Origin: JBKHHU01 sp046539045
GTDB lineage: Bacteria > Planctomycetota > Phycisphaerae > SM23-33
Direction of reading: 5' to 3'
DNA: 41,613 bases
Assembly (NCBI GenBank): GCA_046539045.1
Contig: JBKHHU010000005.1
Location: 1 to 41,613 of the forward strand
Shown here in pieces: positions 32,863-40,919 of this stretch (within the stretch, counting starts at the first letter, position 1; each line of letters starts with the position of its first letter). Position numbers and translations under genes: made by a program. The notes beneath the pieces were generated by a model, which was given only the letters and a program-made list of their open reading frames with translations, made no database searches and was not told the DNA's origin.

Positions 32863-33314
32863 GCGGACATCCTGAAAACATCATCCGGCTGAGCCTTGAG
32901 TCCGATCCGGAGATGCTCCAGGTCGTTCGTGCTGCCGTGGAGAAGCTGGCCGAGCTGGCCGGGTTCGGCGAGCACGACCGCTGTGAAATCGTGCTGAGCG
33001 TCGATGAAGGGTTGACCAACGTGATTCGGCATGCCTACAAGGGCCGGCACAACATGCCGGTGGAAATCGCCATCAGCCACTTCGACGCCACCGACGGTGG
33101 TGGAATTCGAGTGATCGTGCGGGATTACGGCCCGGAAGTGGATCCCGGACAGATCGTCGAGCCGGAGAAGGACGATCTGGTGCCCGGGGGCATGGGGTTG
33201 CGTATCATGCGGGCCTGCATGGACGAGATCGCCTACCGGCGGGCCGAGGGCGGGGGAATGATCCTCGCGATGACCAAGAATCTCAAATCCAGGGAAGTGG
33301 AAGACCAGACATGA
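32859..33314 (+). CDS. RsbW/SpoIIAB-like serine kinase (anti-sigma factor type)
   Basis: A 151-residue GHKL ATPase. The N box is LSVDEGLTNVIRHAYKG, with E50 (candidate catalytic base) and N54 (magnesium ligand). The G1 region is VRDYGPEVDPG and G2 is GGMGLRIMRACMDEI; this is the HATPase_c_2 pattern of kinases that phosphorylate STAS proteins and hold sigma factors. The gene overlaps its neighbours by four bases on each side (ATGA), so the product is made in step with the STAS protein at 33311. No sigma factor gene is in the window. The kinase residues are intact. Confidence 0.9.
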   Translation: MSGHPENIIRLSLESDPEMLQVVRAAVEKLAELAGFGEHDRCEIVLSVDEGLTNVIRHAYKGRHNMPVEIAISHFDATDGGGIRVIVRDYGPEVDPGQIVEPEKDDLVPGGMGLRIMRACMDEIAYRRAEGGGMILAMTKNLKSREVEDQT

Positions 33315-33655
33315 ACCAGATGGCCGACATAATCCAAAACGTTCGATGGGAAGAAAATGTTGCTGTTGTAAGCGTAATGGGAGACATAGATTATGCACGA
33401 TCTACCGGGTTCCAGAGCGGTCTGCTGGCGATCGTGGACAAGAAGCCGGACAAGATTGTGATCGACCTGTCGGACGTGGGCTACATGGATTCATCCGGAG
33501 TGGCGAGCCTGGTCAAGCTGCTGAGCCGGATGAAGCGCCGCCACCAGTCGTTGGCGTTGACCGGACTCAGCGATCGAGTCCGGAACATCTTCCAGATCAC
33601 GCGATTGGAAGATGTGTTCGATATCTATGGTTCGGAGCAAGAGGCCACCGGCTGA
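33311..33655 (+). CDS. STAS-domain protein (RsbV/MlaB-like antagonist)
   Basis: A 114-residue STAS domain. The phosphorylation loop is YMDSSGVASL, with serines 61 and 62, as in RsbV and SpoIIAA. The fold markers VVSVMGDIDYARS and IVIDLSDVGYMDSSG (in part) are standard; the helix LVKLLSRMKRRHQSLALTGL and FQITRLEDVFDIY end it. Its gene is overlapped by the kinase gene and is one base from mlaE, so it could act either as an anti-sigma antagonist or as the MlaB partner of the transporter ATPase. Both are possible; MlaB in E. coli binds MlaF. Confidence 0.92.
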   Translation: MNQMADIIQNVRWEENVAVVSVMGDIDYARSTGFQSGLLAIVDKKPDKIVIDLSDVGYMDSSGVASLVKLLSRMKRRHQSLALTGLSDRVRNIFQITRLEDVFDIYGSEQEATG

Positions 33656-33656
33656 G

Positions 33657-34475
33657 ATGCCCAAGTCCGCGACGCACAATCCGATATGGCTGATCGGCTC
33701 GCAGATGATTGGGACGTTGAGCTACCTCGGCGGGATGGCCTGGTTATTGATCGCCTCGCTGCGCGAGACCTTCCGTGGGTTCTTTCTGCCCGGCGTGAAG
33801 TTTCCGTGGCGCAGCTTCGCCGAGCAGATCGTCCGGGTGGGCGTCCGCAGCACGTGCATCGTGTTCATCATTCAGCTGTTTCTGGGCGTGATTCTGGCGC
33901 TGCAGATGGCCCCACCGCTGAGCGAATGGGGCCAGGAAGCCATGATCGCCAACATCATCGGCGAGGCGGGTTTCCGAATGCTGGCTCCGATTATAACCGC
34001 CATTGTCATCAGCGGATACGGCGGCGCTTCCATGGCCGCGGAACTGGGTACAATGGTTGTGGCCGAGGAGATCGAAGCCATGGAAGCCATCGCCATGGAC
34101 CCCATTCGCCTGCTGGTGGTGCCCCGAGTCTGGGCGACGTTCTGGTCCATGCTCCTGCTGACGGTCTTGGCTGACATGATGATCGCCCTTGGCGGATATA
34201 TTGCCGCGCGCATTGTGCTGGACCCGCCGGTGTGGCTCAAATACTGGGAGAACATGCAGGCCCAGCTGACAAAGATGGACTTCTACACCGGGCTGATACA
34301 AGCCGGTGTGTTCGGGTTATTGATCAGCCTCATCGCCTGCCACAGCGGCCTGTCCGTCCGCGGAGGTGCCGAGGGAGTTGGCAAGGCGACCACTCGTACG
34401 GTGGTCTACTCGATCTTCGCCATCGTCGCAGCGGCCGTCGTCTTCACCATTCTGTTCTACGTGTACGGAATCTGA
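33657..34475 (+). CDS. mlaE: MlaE-family ABC transporter permease
   Basis: A 272-residue inner membrane permease for lipid transport between the inner and outer membranes. Family signatures: EQIVRVGVRSTCIVFIIQLFLGVILALQ (in part), IGEAGFRMLAPIITAIVISGYGGASMAAELGTMVVAEEIEAMEAIAMDP (in part; GAAIAAELGTM-type coupling segment) and the C-terminal GLLISLIACHSGL with GAEGVGKATTRTVV, the part that meets the ATPase. Start: ATG at 33657 is one base after the STAS stop. Five hydrophobic segments are visible. Confidence 0.95.
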   Translation: MPKSATHNPIWLIGSQMIGTLSYLGGMAWLLIASLRETFRGFFLPGVKFPWRSFAEQIVRVGVRSTCIVFIIQLFLGVILALQMAPPLSEWGQEAMIANIIGEAGFRMLAPIITAIVISGYGGASMAAELGTMVVAEEIEAMEAIAMDPIRLLVVPRVWATFWSMLLLTVLADMMIALGGYIAARIVLDPPVWLKYWENMQAQLTKMDFYTGLIQAGVFGLLISLIACHSGLSVRGGAEGVGKATTRTVVYSIFAIVAAAVVFTILFYVYGI

Positions 34476-34493
34476 TTCGCTCCGGAGTGATTG

Positions 34494-35363
34494 ATGTCTG
34501 AAACCAACCACAAGCCCGTCATTCGCGTCAGTAATCTCGTCAAGAGGTTCGGCGAACGGACCGTCCTGCAGGGCGTGGATCTGGAGGTCTATCCCGGGGA
34601 GATCATGGTGATTCTTGGCGGGAGCGGCTGCGGGAAAAGCACGTTGTTGCGGCACATGATCGGTCTGGAGTGGCCGGACGAGGGCCGGGTGGAACTGTTT
34701 GGCAAGGATCTGTCGGAACTGAAGCAATCCGAACTGGATGAGACGCGGAAGCGGTTTGGAGTGCTGTTCCAGTCCGGGGCTTTGTTCAATTCCATGACCG
34801 TCGAGGAAAACGTCGCCAGTCCGATGCGGGAGCATACCGACCTGGATGAGGTGACCATCGATATCATGGTCCGGATGAAGCTTGAGCAGGTCGGGCTCCG
34901 GCCGGCCCGGGACCTGATGCCCAGCGAGATCTCCGGCGGAATGAAGAAGCGGATCGGCTTGGCCCGTGCAATTGCCCTGGACCCCGAGATCCTGTTCTAC
35001 GATGAACCGTCTGCCGGTTTGGACCCGGTGACACTGGCGATGATCGATGAGTTGATCGTCGACCTGACCAAGAAGATGGGTTGCACCAGCGTGGTCGTGA
35101 CCCACGAGATGAGTTCGGCCTTTCGTATCGCCGACCGCATGGCCCTGATCGACAAAGGCCGCTTCCTGCGGATCGGCCCTCGCGAAGAGTTCGAGAAGAT
35201 CCGCGACGGCGAGCATTCCGGCGATGCCGAGTACAACCTGATCCGCCAGTTCCTGCGAGGCGACAGCGTCGGTCCGATCACCGATCGCCGAGCCCAGGGC
35301 GACTATACCGAAGAGATCCTGACCGCAGGGCGGGAAGAACCCCGGCCGAGTTGGTTGGTATGA
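34494..35363 (+). CDS. mlaF: MlaF-family ABC transporter ATPase
   Basis: A 289-residue ATP-binding subunit. Walker A is GGSGCGKST (42-50), the Q-loop FQSGALFNSMTVEEN, signature SEISGGMKKR, Walker B ILFYDEPSAGLDP and switch histidine VVVTHEM. FQSGALFNSMTV and SGGMKKR are the specific form in the Mla family. The C-terminus is about 30 residues longer than in E. coli MlaF (YTEEILTAGREEPRPSW). The start at 34494 is set by GGAG at 34484-34487. It provides energy for lipid movement and is the binding partner of MlaB in E. coli. Confidence 0.96.
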   Translation: MSETNHKPVIRVSNLVKRFGERTVLQGVDLEVYPGEIMVILGGSGCGKSTLLRHMIGLEWPDEGRVELFGKDLSELKQSELDETRKRFGVLFQSGALFNSMTVEENVASPMREHTDLDEVTIDIMVRMKLEQVGLRPARDLMPSEISGGMKKRIGLARAIALDPEILFYDEPSAGLDPVTLAMIDELIVDLTKKMGCTSVVVTHEMSSAFRIADRMALIDKGRFLRIGPREEFEKIRDGEHSGDAEYNLIRQFLRGDSVGPITDRRAQGDYTEEILTAGREEPRPSWLV

Positions 35364-35432
35364 TGCTGTTGAGACCAACGTCGCCGGCCCGGCCGCCCGA
35401 AGTCAGAAGCCTGAATAGATTTGGAGCAACCG

Positions 35433-36734
35433 ATGCCCCGTAAACGACATAGCGAATTCCTTGCCGGTATCTTCGTGGTGGTCGCGGTGTTGACCACTGT
35501 GGGGGTCCTGATCTGGCTGGGAATGGCCCAGGTTTTCGTAGACGAGAAGCGGACGGTTTACTTCGCCGCGCCCCAAGAAGCCGGAGCGGTCGGACTGGCC
35601 GTCGGCTCACCGGTCAAATTCGGGGACGCGAGTGTCGGCAAAATCATCGAGATCCGCTACTCCCCCGAACAGCAGCGGGTGTTGTACAGGGCGTCGGTAG
35701 ACGACGAGGTCTTGCGCGTACACACCAACGGAAAAGCATACGTCTCTGCCGGTATGGTGCAGACCAGCGAACTGATCATCACCGACCGCGGGAGTGCCGA
35801 TAAGCCATTCGCCGACAAAGACAACCCGCTGCCGCTCCCGCCCGGTGGGGTCGACCGGGCCATGCAGAATATTTCGCAGGCTTCCGAGAAGCTCGTGAGC
35901 ATCGCCTCGTCGGTGGAGAAGGAACTGGACCCGCAACGGTCGGATTCAACGCTGGCAGGGCTCAAGAGCGTCATCGGGCACCTGGATGATGCAAGCAGGC
36001 AGATCGGCTCGATCACGAAAATGGTCGACAGCGAAATCGATGGAGCCAACGACCAATCACTGGTGGCCAGTCTGCATCGCTCTGCCGGGAACGTGGAGCA
36101 GATCACTACATCGGTCAGGCAGGAAACCGATCCTGGACAGGACGGATCCATGATGGCGACCGTCAAAGGCGTCGTTGGGGACGCCAAGGCCATCACCGCC
36201 GACGCCAGGCCCAAGATCAGCCGGACGCTGACTTCGGTAGAGAATACCGCAGACAAGATCGAAACCTATGCGAATAAGGATTTGGCCGAGCTGCTCGCCC
36301 AACTGCGGGACGCGAACACCACTGTTTTGAAAATCACCGCGGATATGCAGTCGGTCACGCGGCAGGTCGACGAGATCGTCACCGTCAATCGCCAGAGCAT
36401 CGACGAAACCATCGACAACATGCGACAGGTTTCCAGCAATTTGAAAGCGACCGCCAAGGAAGTGCGACGCAATCCGTGGCGCCTGTTCCACCGGCCTGAC
36501 GACGAGGAAATGCATTCCACCAACATCTACGACGCGGCCCGCAGCTTCAGTGAAGGCGCCGAACAACTGGATCAGGCGCTGGCCAGGCTGGTGGTGCTGC
36601 GGAAGAGCCACCCTGACGGCATCCCCGCCGACGATCCGACGCTCACACGCATCCGAAAATCGCTCAAGGAAACGTTCAGCAATTTCTCCCGCGCCGAACA
36701 GGCGCTCTGGAAGGAACTCACCGGCGAGAAGTGA
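35433..36734 (+). CDS. MCE-domain (MlaD-like) lipid-binding protein
   Basis: A 433-residue protein anchored by one N-terminal helix (FLAGIFVVVAVLTTVGVLIWL). One MCE domain covers about residues 38-115: GLAVGSPVKFGDASVGKIIEI and YVSAGMVQTSELIITDRGS (in part). The remaining 300 residues are mostly helical with low hydrophobicity, including long coiled-coil segments (VGHLDDASRQIGSITKMV, TADKIETYANKDLAELLAQL in part). This is longer than E. coli MlaD (about 180 residues) and more like mammalian-cell-entry or PqiB/YebT-type tunnel proteins, so it could reach across the periplasm. It ends the operon. Start: GGAG at 35423-35426, 6 nt before ATG 35433. Confidence 0.92.
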   Translation: MPRKRHSEFLAGIFVVVAVLTTVGVLIWLGMAQVFVDEKRTVYFAAPQEAGAVGLAVGSPVKFGDASVGKIIEIRYSPEQQRVLYRASVDDEVLRVHTNGKAYVSAGMVQTSELIITDRGSADKPFADKDNPLPLPPGGVDRAMQNISQASEKLVSIASSVEKELDPQRSDSTLAGLKSVIGHLDDASRQIGSITKMVDSEIDGANDQSLVASLHRSAGNVEQITTSVRQETDPGQDGSMMATVKGVVGDAKAITADARPKISRTLTSVENTADKIETYANKDLAELLAQLRDANTTVLKITADMQSVTRQVDEIVTVNRQSIDETIDNMRQVSSNLKATAKEVRRNPWRLFHRPDDEEMHSTNIYDAARSFSEGAEQLDQALARLVVLRKSHPDGIPADDPTLTRIRKSLKETFSNFSRAEQALWKELTGEK

Positions 36735-36747
36735 CAACGGGGAAAGG

Positions 36748-36994
36748 CAGGAACCGCAGAGTTCACGGACTTCTCGGAGAGTTTTTCAGCTTTTGTCTTT
36801 AATCACAAAGACGTGGAAGGCCACAAAGAACACGAAGAACGGCTCATTGTTTGTCCTCTTCCGGAGCGGTTTTCCGGCCAGCGACGCCCGCAAGCTTGTT
36901 CATTTAGAAAACCTGGTGGTCTTCGTGGCCTTTGAACCCTTCGTGACTCAAAAACCCCAGTGAAACTGTGACCTCGGTGCCCTCCGTGGTTCAT
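36748..36994. repeat. foldback repeat, diverged third copy of the 19-kb family
   Basis: Matches the 243-bp unit at 19052 at its ends and inner blocks: CACAAAGAACACGAAGAACGGCT early, CTTCGTGGCCTTTGAACCC late, and GTGACTCAAAAACCCCAG near the end, then CTCGGTGCCCTCCGTGGTTC. The central part differs. It fills the 266-nt gap between the MCE gene and the AEC transporter gene and seems to have no gene inside. Confidence 0.75.
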
Positions 36995-37000
36995 ATCTCA

Positions 37001-37948
37001 TCAACCGCCGTTCTGGATGATCCAGACCGCCCAGCCCAGAGAGGCAACGGAGGCGATGGTCGACAGCACGATCGCCCCGGCTGCCAATGCCTTGTCGCCT
37101 TTCATCTGGTCGGCCATGACGTAAGACGCGACGGCGGTGGGGCAGGCGCACAGGATCAGCCCAATGCCTGCTTCGACAGAACCGGCGCCGATCAGCAGGG
37201 CCACAGCCCAGCCGGCCAGCGGCGAGACGACGATCTTGACCACGGTGGCCAGTGAGGCGTCCCGTACGTTACCGCGAACCGGCGTGGAGACCAACGTCGC
37301 CCCCACGCACACCAATGCCAGAGGAAGCGTGAACTGGCCCAGTGCCCGCAGCGTTCGGTCCATCACCCCGGGCATATCCGGCAGCCACAACGCCCAGAGC
37401 ACACCGGCTACGCAGGCGAGAATCAGCGGGTTTGTGAGGATTCCCCCGAACATCTTCAGCATCGCCCGGCCGTTGAAGCGATGCTGGCTCGCCTGCAGGC
37501 AGATCACCGACAGAACGTTGTAGATCGGGATCATGAGTGCAAGCGTGATGATCGCCTGCTGCTGGGCCCGGGCGCCGGTGTCCGCGCCGTCGGCCGAGGC
37601 GAAGGCGAAAAGGATCACCGGAAGGCCGATGAACGCAAGGTTCCCCCGGAAACCCGCCTGCACGAACGTGCCGACCTTCAGCGACGGCATGCGGAGAATG
37701 AGGGCCACCACCAGCGCCACCACCACCGCGGCGGCCATGCCCGCACCGGAGATCCAGAATGAATCGCCGATCCCGCTGACCCCGCCGGCAGCGGCGACTT
37801 TCACGAACAGCAACGCCGGCAGGCCCACCCAGTAAATCAGCTTCTTGATCCCGCCGAAGACCTCCTGCGAAACCATCCCGCGCCACCGAAGAAGCGCACC
37901 GAGAGCGATGATGATGAAAACCGGTCCGAGGGTCTGCAGGATGGCCAT
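37001..37948 (-). CDS. AEC (auxin efflux carrier) family transporter
   Basis: A 315-residue permease with ten hydrophobic segments in two five-helix halves. Family features: MAILQTLGPVFIIIALGALLRW at the start, GLPALLFVKVA, FRGNLAFIGLPVILFAF (in part), NPLILACVAGVL and PTAVASYVMADQMKGDKALAAG (in part). It exports or imports an organic acid or similar anion, so far unassigned. Start at 37948 is chosen because the added upstream codons would be cysteine-rich and unlike the family; the ribosome site there is weak. Its 3' end lies next to the repeat at 36748. Confidence 0.9.
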   Translation of the reverse strand: MAILQTLGPVFIIIALGALLRWRGMVSQEVFGGIKKLIYWVGLPALLFVKVAAAGGVSGIGDSFWISGAGMAAAVVVALVVALILRMPSLKVGTFVQAGFRGNLAFIGLPVILFAFASADGADTGARAQQQAIITLALMIPIYNVLSVICLQASQHRFNGRAMLKMFGGILTNPLILACVAGVLWALWLPDMPGVMDRTLRALGQFTLPLALVCVGATLVSTPVRGNVRDASLATVVKIVVSPLAGWAVALLIGAGSVEAGIGLILCACPTAVASYVMADQMKGDKALAAGAIVLSTIASVASLGWAVWIIQNGG

Positions 37949-38050
37949 GTACTGCTCGCTGTGTTCAAAACAAACGGAAAACGCCGCACCAAACAGCGGG
38001 CATTGTAGCGGACCCAGCCATCGGAGCAAGAACCCAGCCGCTCCGAGAGA

Positions 38051-38248
38051 CTACTCCCAGCCGCCGAACTGCTTCAACCCGTCGCTGGTGAACTCCCAGT
38101 CCGGACCGGCATCGAACGTCGCCTGATTCTCCTTGACCGCAAAGTCGATGATTTCACTTCCGCTGTGCAACACCGCCGCGTGCGAGACGGCTGAGACCAG
38201 TAGCAGTATGGTCGCCGCGCTGAGGACGCGGACGTAGAATGCGTGCAT
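38051..38248 (-). CDS. small secreted protein, unknown function
   Basis: A 65-residue product with a clear signal peptide (MHAFYVRVLSAATILLLV, SAVSHAAVLH) and a short mature part of about 40 residues (HSGSEIIDFAVKENQATFDAG, WEFTSDGLKQFGGWE in part). GGAAGGAG lies 6 nt before the ATG at 38248; an ATG two codons earlier sits too close to it. It lacks cysteines and a sorting motif. Possibly the truncated start of a longer secreted protein. It lies between the AEC gene and ilvC on the same strand, with a three-way junction upstream of it. Confidence 0.6.
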   Translation of the reverse strand: MHAFYVRVLSAATILLLVSAVSHAAVLHSGSEIIDFAVKENQATFDAGPDWEFTSDGLKQFGGWE

Positions 38249-38351
38249 CTCCATCTCCTTCCCTTGCCCGATGGATGGGGCACCCACTTTGGGCTAACGC
38301 CGGCGGGGCGGTGCTATTGCGGTGGCGGAGGGCCGGCCGCGCTTCCGGCGC

Positions 38352-38421
38352 GTAAGAACAGCCCACCGATCGCCGGGATCGATGGGCTGCAGGGATTTCG
38401 CCGAGTGGCGAAAGTTCTTAC
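38352..38421 (-). ncRNA. candidate three-way-junction RNA element next to ilvC
   Basis: A 70-nt sequence folds completely: outer arms GTAAGAAC (38352-38359) with GTTCTTAC (38414-38421), perfect 8 bp; hairpin 1 GCCCA.CGATC with GATCG.TGGGC (38361-38371 and 38377-38387, one C-A mismatch); hairpin 2 TTTCGCC-GAGT-GGCGAAA (38396-38413). It starts 27 nt after the ilvC stop and ends about 104 nt before the small secreted gene, both on the minus strand. Strand is assumed from these neighbours; the structure is symmetric in both. It might be an ilvC terminator, a leader, or a small RNA. Confidence 0.5.
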
Positions 38422-38447
38422 ACGTCTTGAGTCCGCTTTGCAGCGGG

Positions 38448-39464
38448 TTATTCTTCGGGGGCGTCCTTGGCTTCCATCCAGGAGAACATCTGGCGGAGCT
38501 GCCGACCGACCTGCTCGATCGGGTGGTTCTTGTCGGCTTCGTACATCGCCTTGAAGTTCGGCTTGCCCTTTTCGCACTCTTCGAGCCATTCCTTGGCGAA
38601 GCTGCCGTCCTGGATGGCTTCGAGGGCCTTCTTCATGTTCTCTTTGACTTCCGGACCGATGATCTGCGGGCCGACGTGCAGGTCGCCCCACTCGGCCGTG
38701 TTGGAAATGCTGTACCGCATGTAGCTGATTCCGCCCTCGGCCATCAGCTTGATGATCAGCAGCAGCTCGTGGAGAACTTCGAAGTAGGCGATGCCCGGCT
38801 GATACCCGGCTTCGGTGAGGGTTTCGAACCCGGCTTTGACGAGGCTGGTGAGCCCGCCGCAGAGGACGGTCTGCTCGCCGAACAGGTCGGTTTCGGTTTC
38901 CTCGGTGAAGGTGGTCTCGATGATGCCCGCCCGGCCGCCGCCGATACCGATACCCCAGGCCAGGGCGATATCGTGGGCGTCGCCGGTGTCATCCTTCTCC
39001 ACGGCGATCAGGCACGGGACGCCGGAACCTTCTTCGTAGCAGGAGCGGACGGTATGGCCCGGGCCCTTGGGGGCGATCATCACGACGTTGACGCCCTCGG
39101 GCGGGACGATCTGACCGAAGCGGATGTTGAACCCGTGGCAGAAGCCCAGGGTCTTGCCTTCGGCGAGGTTGGGCTTGATGGCCTGGTCGTAGACCTTCGC
39201 CTGGACTTCGTCGGGCAGGGTGATGATGATCAGGTCGGCCTGCTTGGCGGCATCTTCGGCACTGACCGGCTCGAACCCCGCCTGCTTGGCGTTATTGTAG
39301 TTGTTGGTGCCTTCCAGTTCGGAGACGATCACGTTGATCCCGCTGTCCCGCAGGTTCTGGGCGTGGGCGTGTCCCTGGCTGCCGAAACCGATGACGGCAA
39401 CGGTCTTCCCGGAAAGCGGCTCGAGCGAGCCGTCCTTGTCGTAATAGATCTTCAGTTCATACAT
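38448..39464 (-). CDS. ilvC: ketol-acid reductoisomerase
   Basis: A 338-residue NADPH-dependent, magnesium-requiring enzyme of valine and isoleucine synthesis, class I (short) type. Signatures: Rossmann motif VIGFGSQGHAHAQNLRDSG, AKQADLIIITLPDEVQ, FCHGFNIRFGQI, MIAPKGPGHTVR, TFTEETETDLFGEQTVLCGG (metal-binding D and E) and YEVLHE-like YFEVLHELLLI, with MRYSISNTAEWG. Start at 39464 follows AGGAG by 10 nt; the frame upstream would give unlike residues. It is downstream of the XylR-like gene on the same strand, with a 77-nt gap. No other ilv gene is nearby. Confidence 0.97.
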   Translation of the reverse strand: MYELKIYYDKDGSLEPLSGKTVAVIGFGSQGHAHAQNLRDSGINVIVSELEGTNNYNNAKQAGFEPVSAEDAAKQADLIIITLPDEVQAKVYDQAIKPNLAEGKTLGFCHGFNIRFGQIVPPEGVNVVMIAPKGPGHTVRSCYEEGSGVPCLIAVEKDDTGDAHDIALAWGIGIGGGRAGIIETTFTEETETDLFGEQTVLCGGLTSLVKAGFETLTEAGYQPGIAYFEVLHELLLIIKLMAEGGISYMRYSISNTAEWGDLHVGPQIIGPEVKENMKKALEAIQDGSFAKEWLEECEKGKPNFKAMYEADKNHPIEQVGRQLRQMFSWMEAKDAPEE

Positions 39465-39541
39465 CTTCTCGTCGCTCCTGTAGCTATCTCTTTGCAAGAG
39501 GGTTTGCGAACTGGCTCTTTTACCGCCCTTGGCTGCCCGCG

Positions 39542-40801
39542 TCAAGCGCCTGTTTTCCGCCCGATCGCCGGTCGCGGATCGCGCGGCGTCTGCGCCTGGG
39601 CGGCGCGGCGGAACTGCGAGGGCGTCTGCCCGAGGGCCTTTCGGAACATCTGGGAGAAGTACCTCGCGTCTTCCACTCCTACCTGATGGGCGACCCGCCC
39701 GATAGGCAGGTCCGTCCCGGCCAGCATCTCTTTGGCGTTGGCGAGCTGGATTCGTCGGATTTCCTGCAGCGGAGTGAGCCCGAGAACCTCACGGAACCCC
39801 CGTTCGAGGCTGCGACGCGTAAGCGTTCCGCGGGCCACCACGTCTCGCACGTCGATCCCTTTGCAGGCATGTTCGCGGACAAAGCGGATGGCCTCGGCCA
39901 GGGCCCGGTCCGCGGCGATGATCATCCGCGTAGACTCCCGCTCCTCCACGCCGGAGGGCGTGATTTTATGGATCGGACACCCTTCGGCTCGCCCGTTCAG
40001 AAGATCCTGCAGGAGTTGACCGGCGGCGTAACCGATCTCGAACGCGCCAATATCCAGGCTCGACAAAGCCGGATGCACGAACGTGCAGGTCAGTTCGTCA
40101 TTCCCGCTGCCGAGAACGGCCACATCATCCGGTACCCGGATGCCCGCGCCGTGCAGTTGGTGGATCATGTGGACCGCCAGGCGATCGGTGGCGCACATGA
40201 TCGCCAGAGGCACGTTCTCGGCGACGGTTTGCAGGCTCTCCGGGCTCAGTGGGTTGACTTCGCCTTCGCTGCAGAGATCCAGCGAAAGCACCTCCCGTCC
40301 GTCTTCGACGCAGGCCTGCTGGAAAGCGTCGCGTCGTTCAATATCACCGGACGGGCCGCGGCGGGCGAGAAAGGCCAGCCGACGAGCCCCGGTCTGGCAG
40401 AGGTGCTCGGCGCCGCTGCGTCCGATGGCGATATTGTCCGGGCAGGCCAGCGGGCACGGCTGGGAGAGTCGACGGCTGGTGGTGTTGACGAACGGAACAC
40501 CGGAATCGACCAGATCGTCCACCTGGGACCATTTGGCGGTGTAGACGATCACACCGTCGCACCAATCCGGTGATAGCGGTTTCCAGCCGTTGTCGCTACC
40601 AGCGGGGTTTCCCACAAACTGCCACGTCGTCCGCGTCTGGGCGAAAGCGGCAAGTCCACGCAGAATCTCATAACCGTACGCGTTGTCCCTGCCAACGTGG
40701 ATGGCTATTCGATACGCGCTGGATTGTGGAACATCTTTCGCCATGGAGTTAGTATCGGTCGATCTGTCGCAAACTTCAACACGATTGTCGCCTTTGTCCA
40801 T
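39542..40801 (-). CDS. XylR-like transcriptional regulator (LacI-type sensor plus AraC HTH)
   Basis: A 419-residue regulator. Residues about 30-285 are a periplasmic-binding-protein-like sugar sensor (IAIHVGRDNAYGYEILRGLAAFA in part, DGVIVYTAK, ALSSLDIGAFEIGYAAGQLL in part). Residues about 310-410 hold the AraC-type double helix-turn-helix (VVARGTLTRRSLERGFREVLG in part; VAHQVGVEDARYFSQMFRKALGQTPSQFR in part). This is the E. coli XylR arrangement and is abundant in planctomycetes. It probably senses a sugar. It is divergent from the PEP-CTERM gene (118-nt spacer) and upstream of ilvC. The start at 40801 is uncertain; 40744 is an alternative with no better ribosome site. Confidence 0.92.
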   Translation of the reverse strand: MDKGDNRVEVCDRSTDTNSMAKDVPQSSAYRIAIHVGRDNAYGYEILRGLAAFAQTRTTWQFVGNPAGSDNGWKPLSPDWCDGVIVYTAKWSQVDDLVDSGVPFVNTTSRRLSQPCPLACPDNIAIGRSGAEHLCQTGARRLAFLARRGPSGDIERRDAFQQACVEDGREVLSLDLCSEGEVNPLSPESLQTVAENVPLAIMCATDRLAVHMIHQLHGAGIRVPDDVAVLGSGNDELTCTFVHPALSSLDIGAFEIGYAAGQLLQDLLNGRAEGCPIHKITPSGVEERESTRMIIAADRALAEAIRFVREHACKGIDVRDVVARGTLTRRSLERGFREVLGLTPLQEIRRIQLANAKEMLAGTDLPIGRVAHQVGVEDARYFSQMFRKALGQTPSQFRRAAQAQTPRDPRPAIGRKTGA

Positions 40802-40919
40802 TTGTTTTTCTCGTGCGGCCTTCTACTATTCTGTTGTCCCGGGATGTCCCCGGGGACCGTATAGCTCACTACGGTCAAGCTCAGCTCAATTCATGTTCAC
40901 TTTACTGAGGAGGTTCCCT

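Noticed and set aside
32859..33655. Kinase and STAS pair considered as a plain general stress (sigma-B-like) switch
   Set aside because: No sigma factor or phosphatase gene is next to them and they overlap a transporter operon; the plain reading remains possible but is not the best fit.
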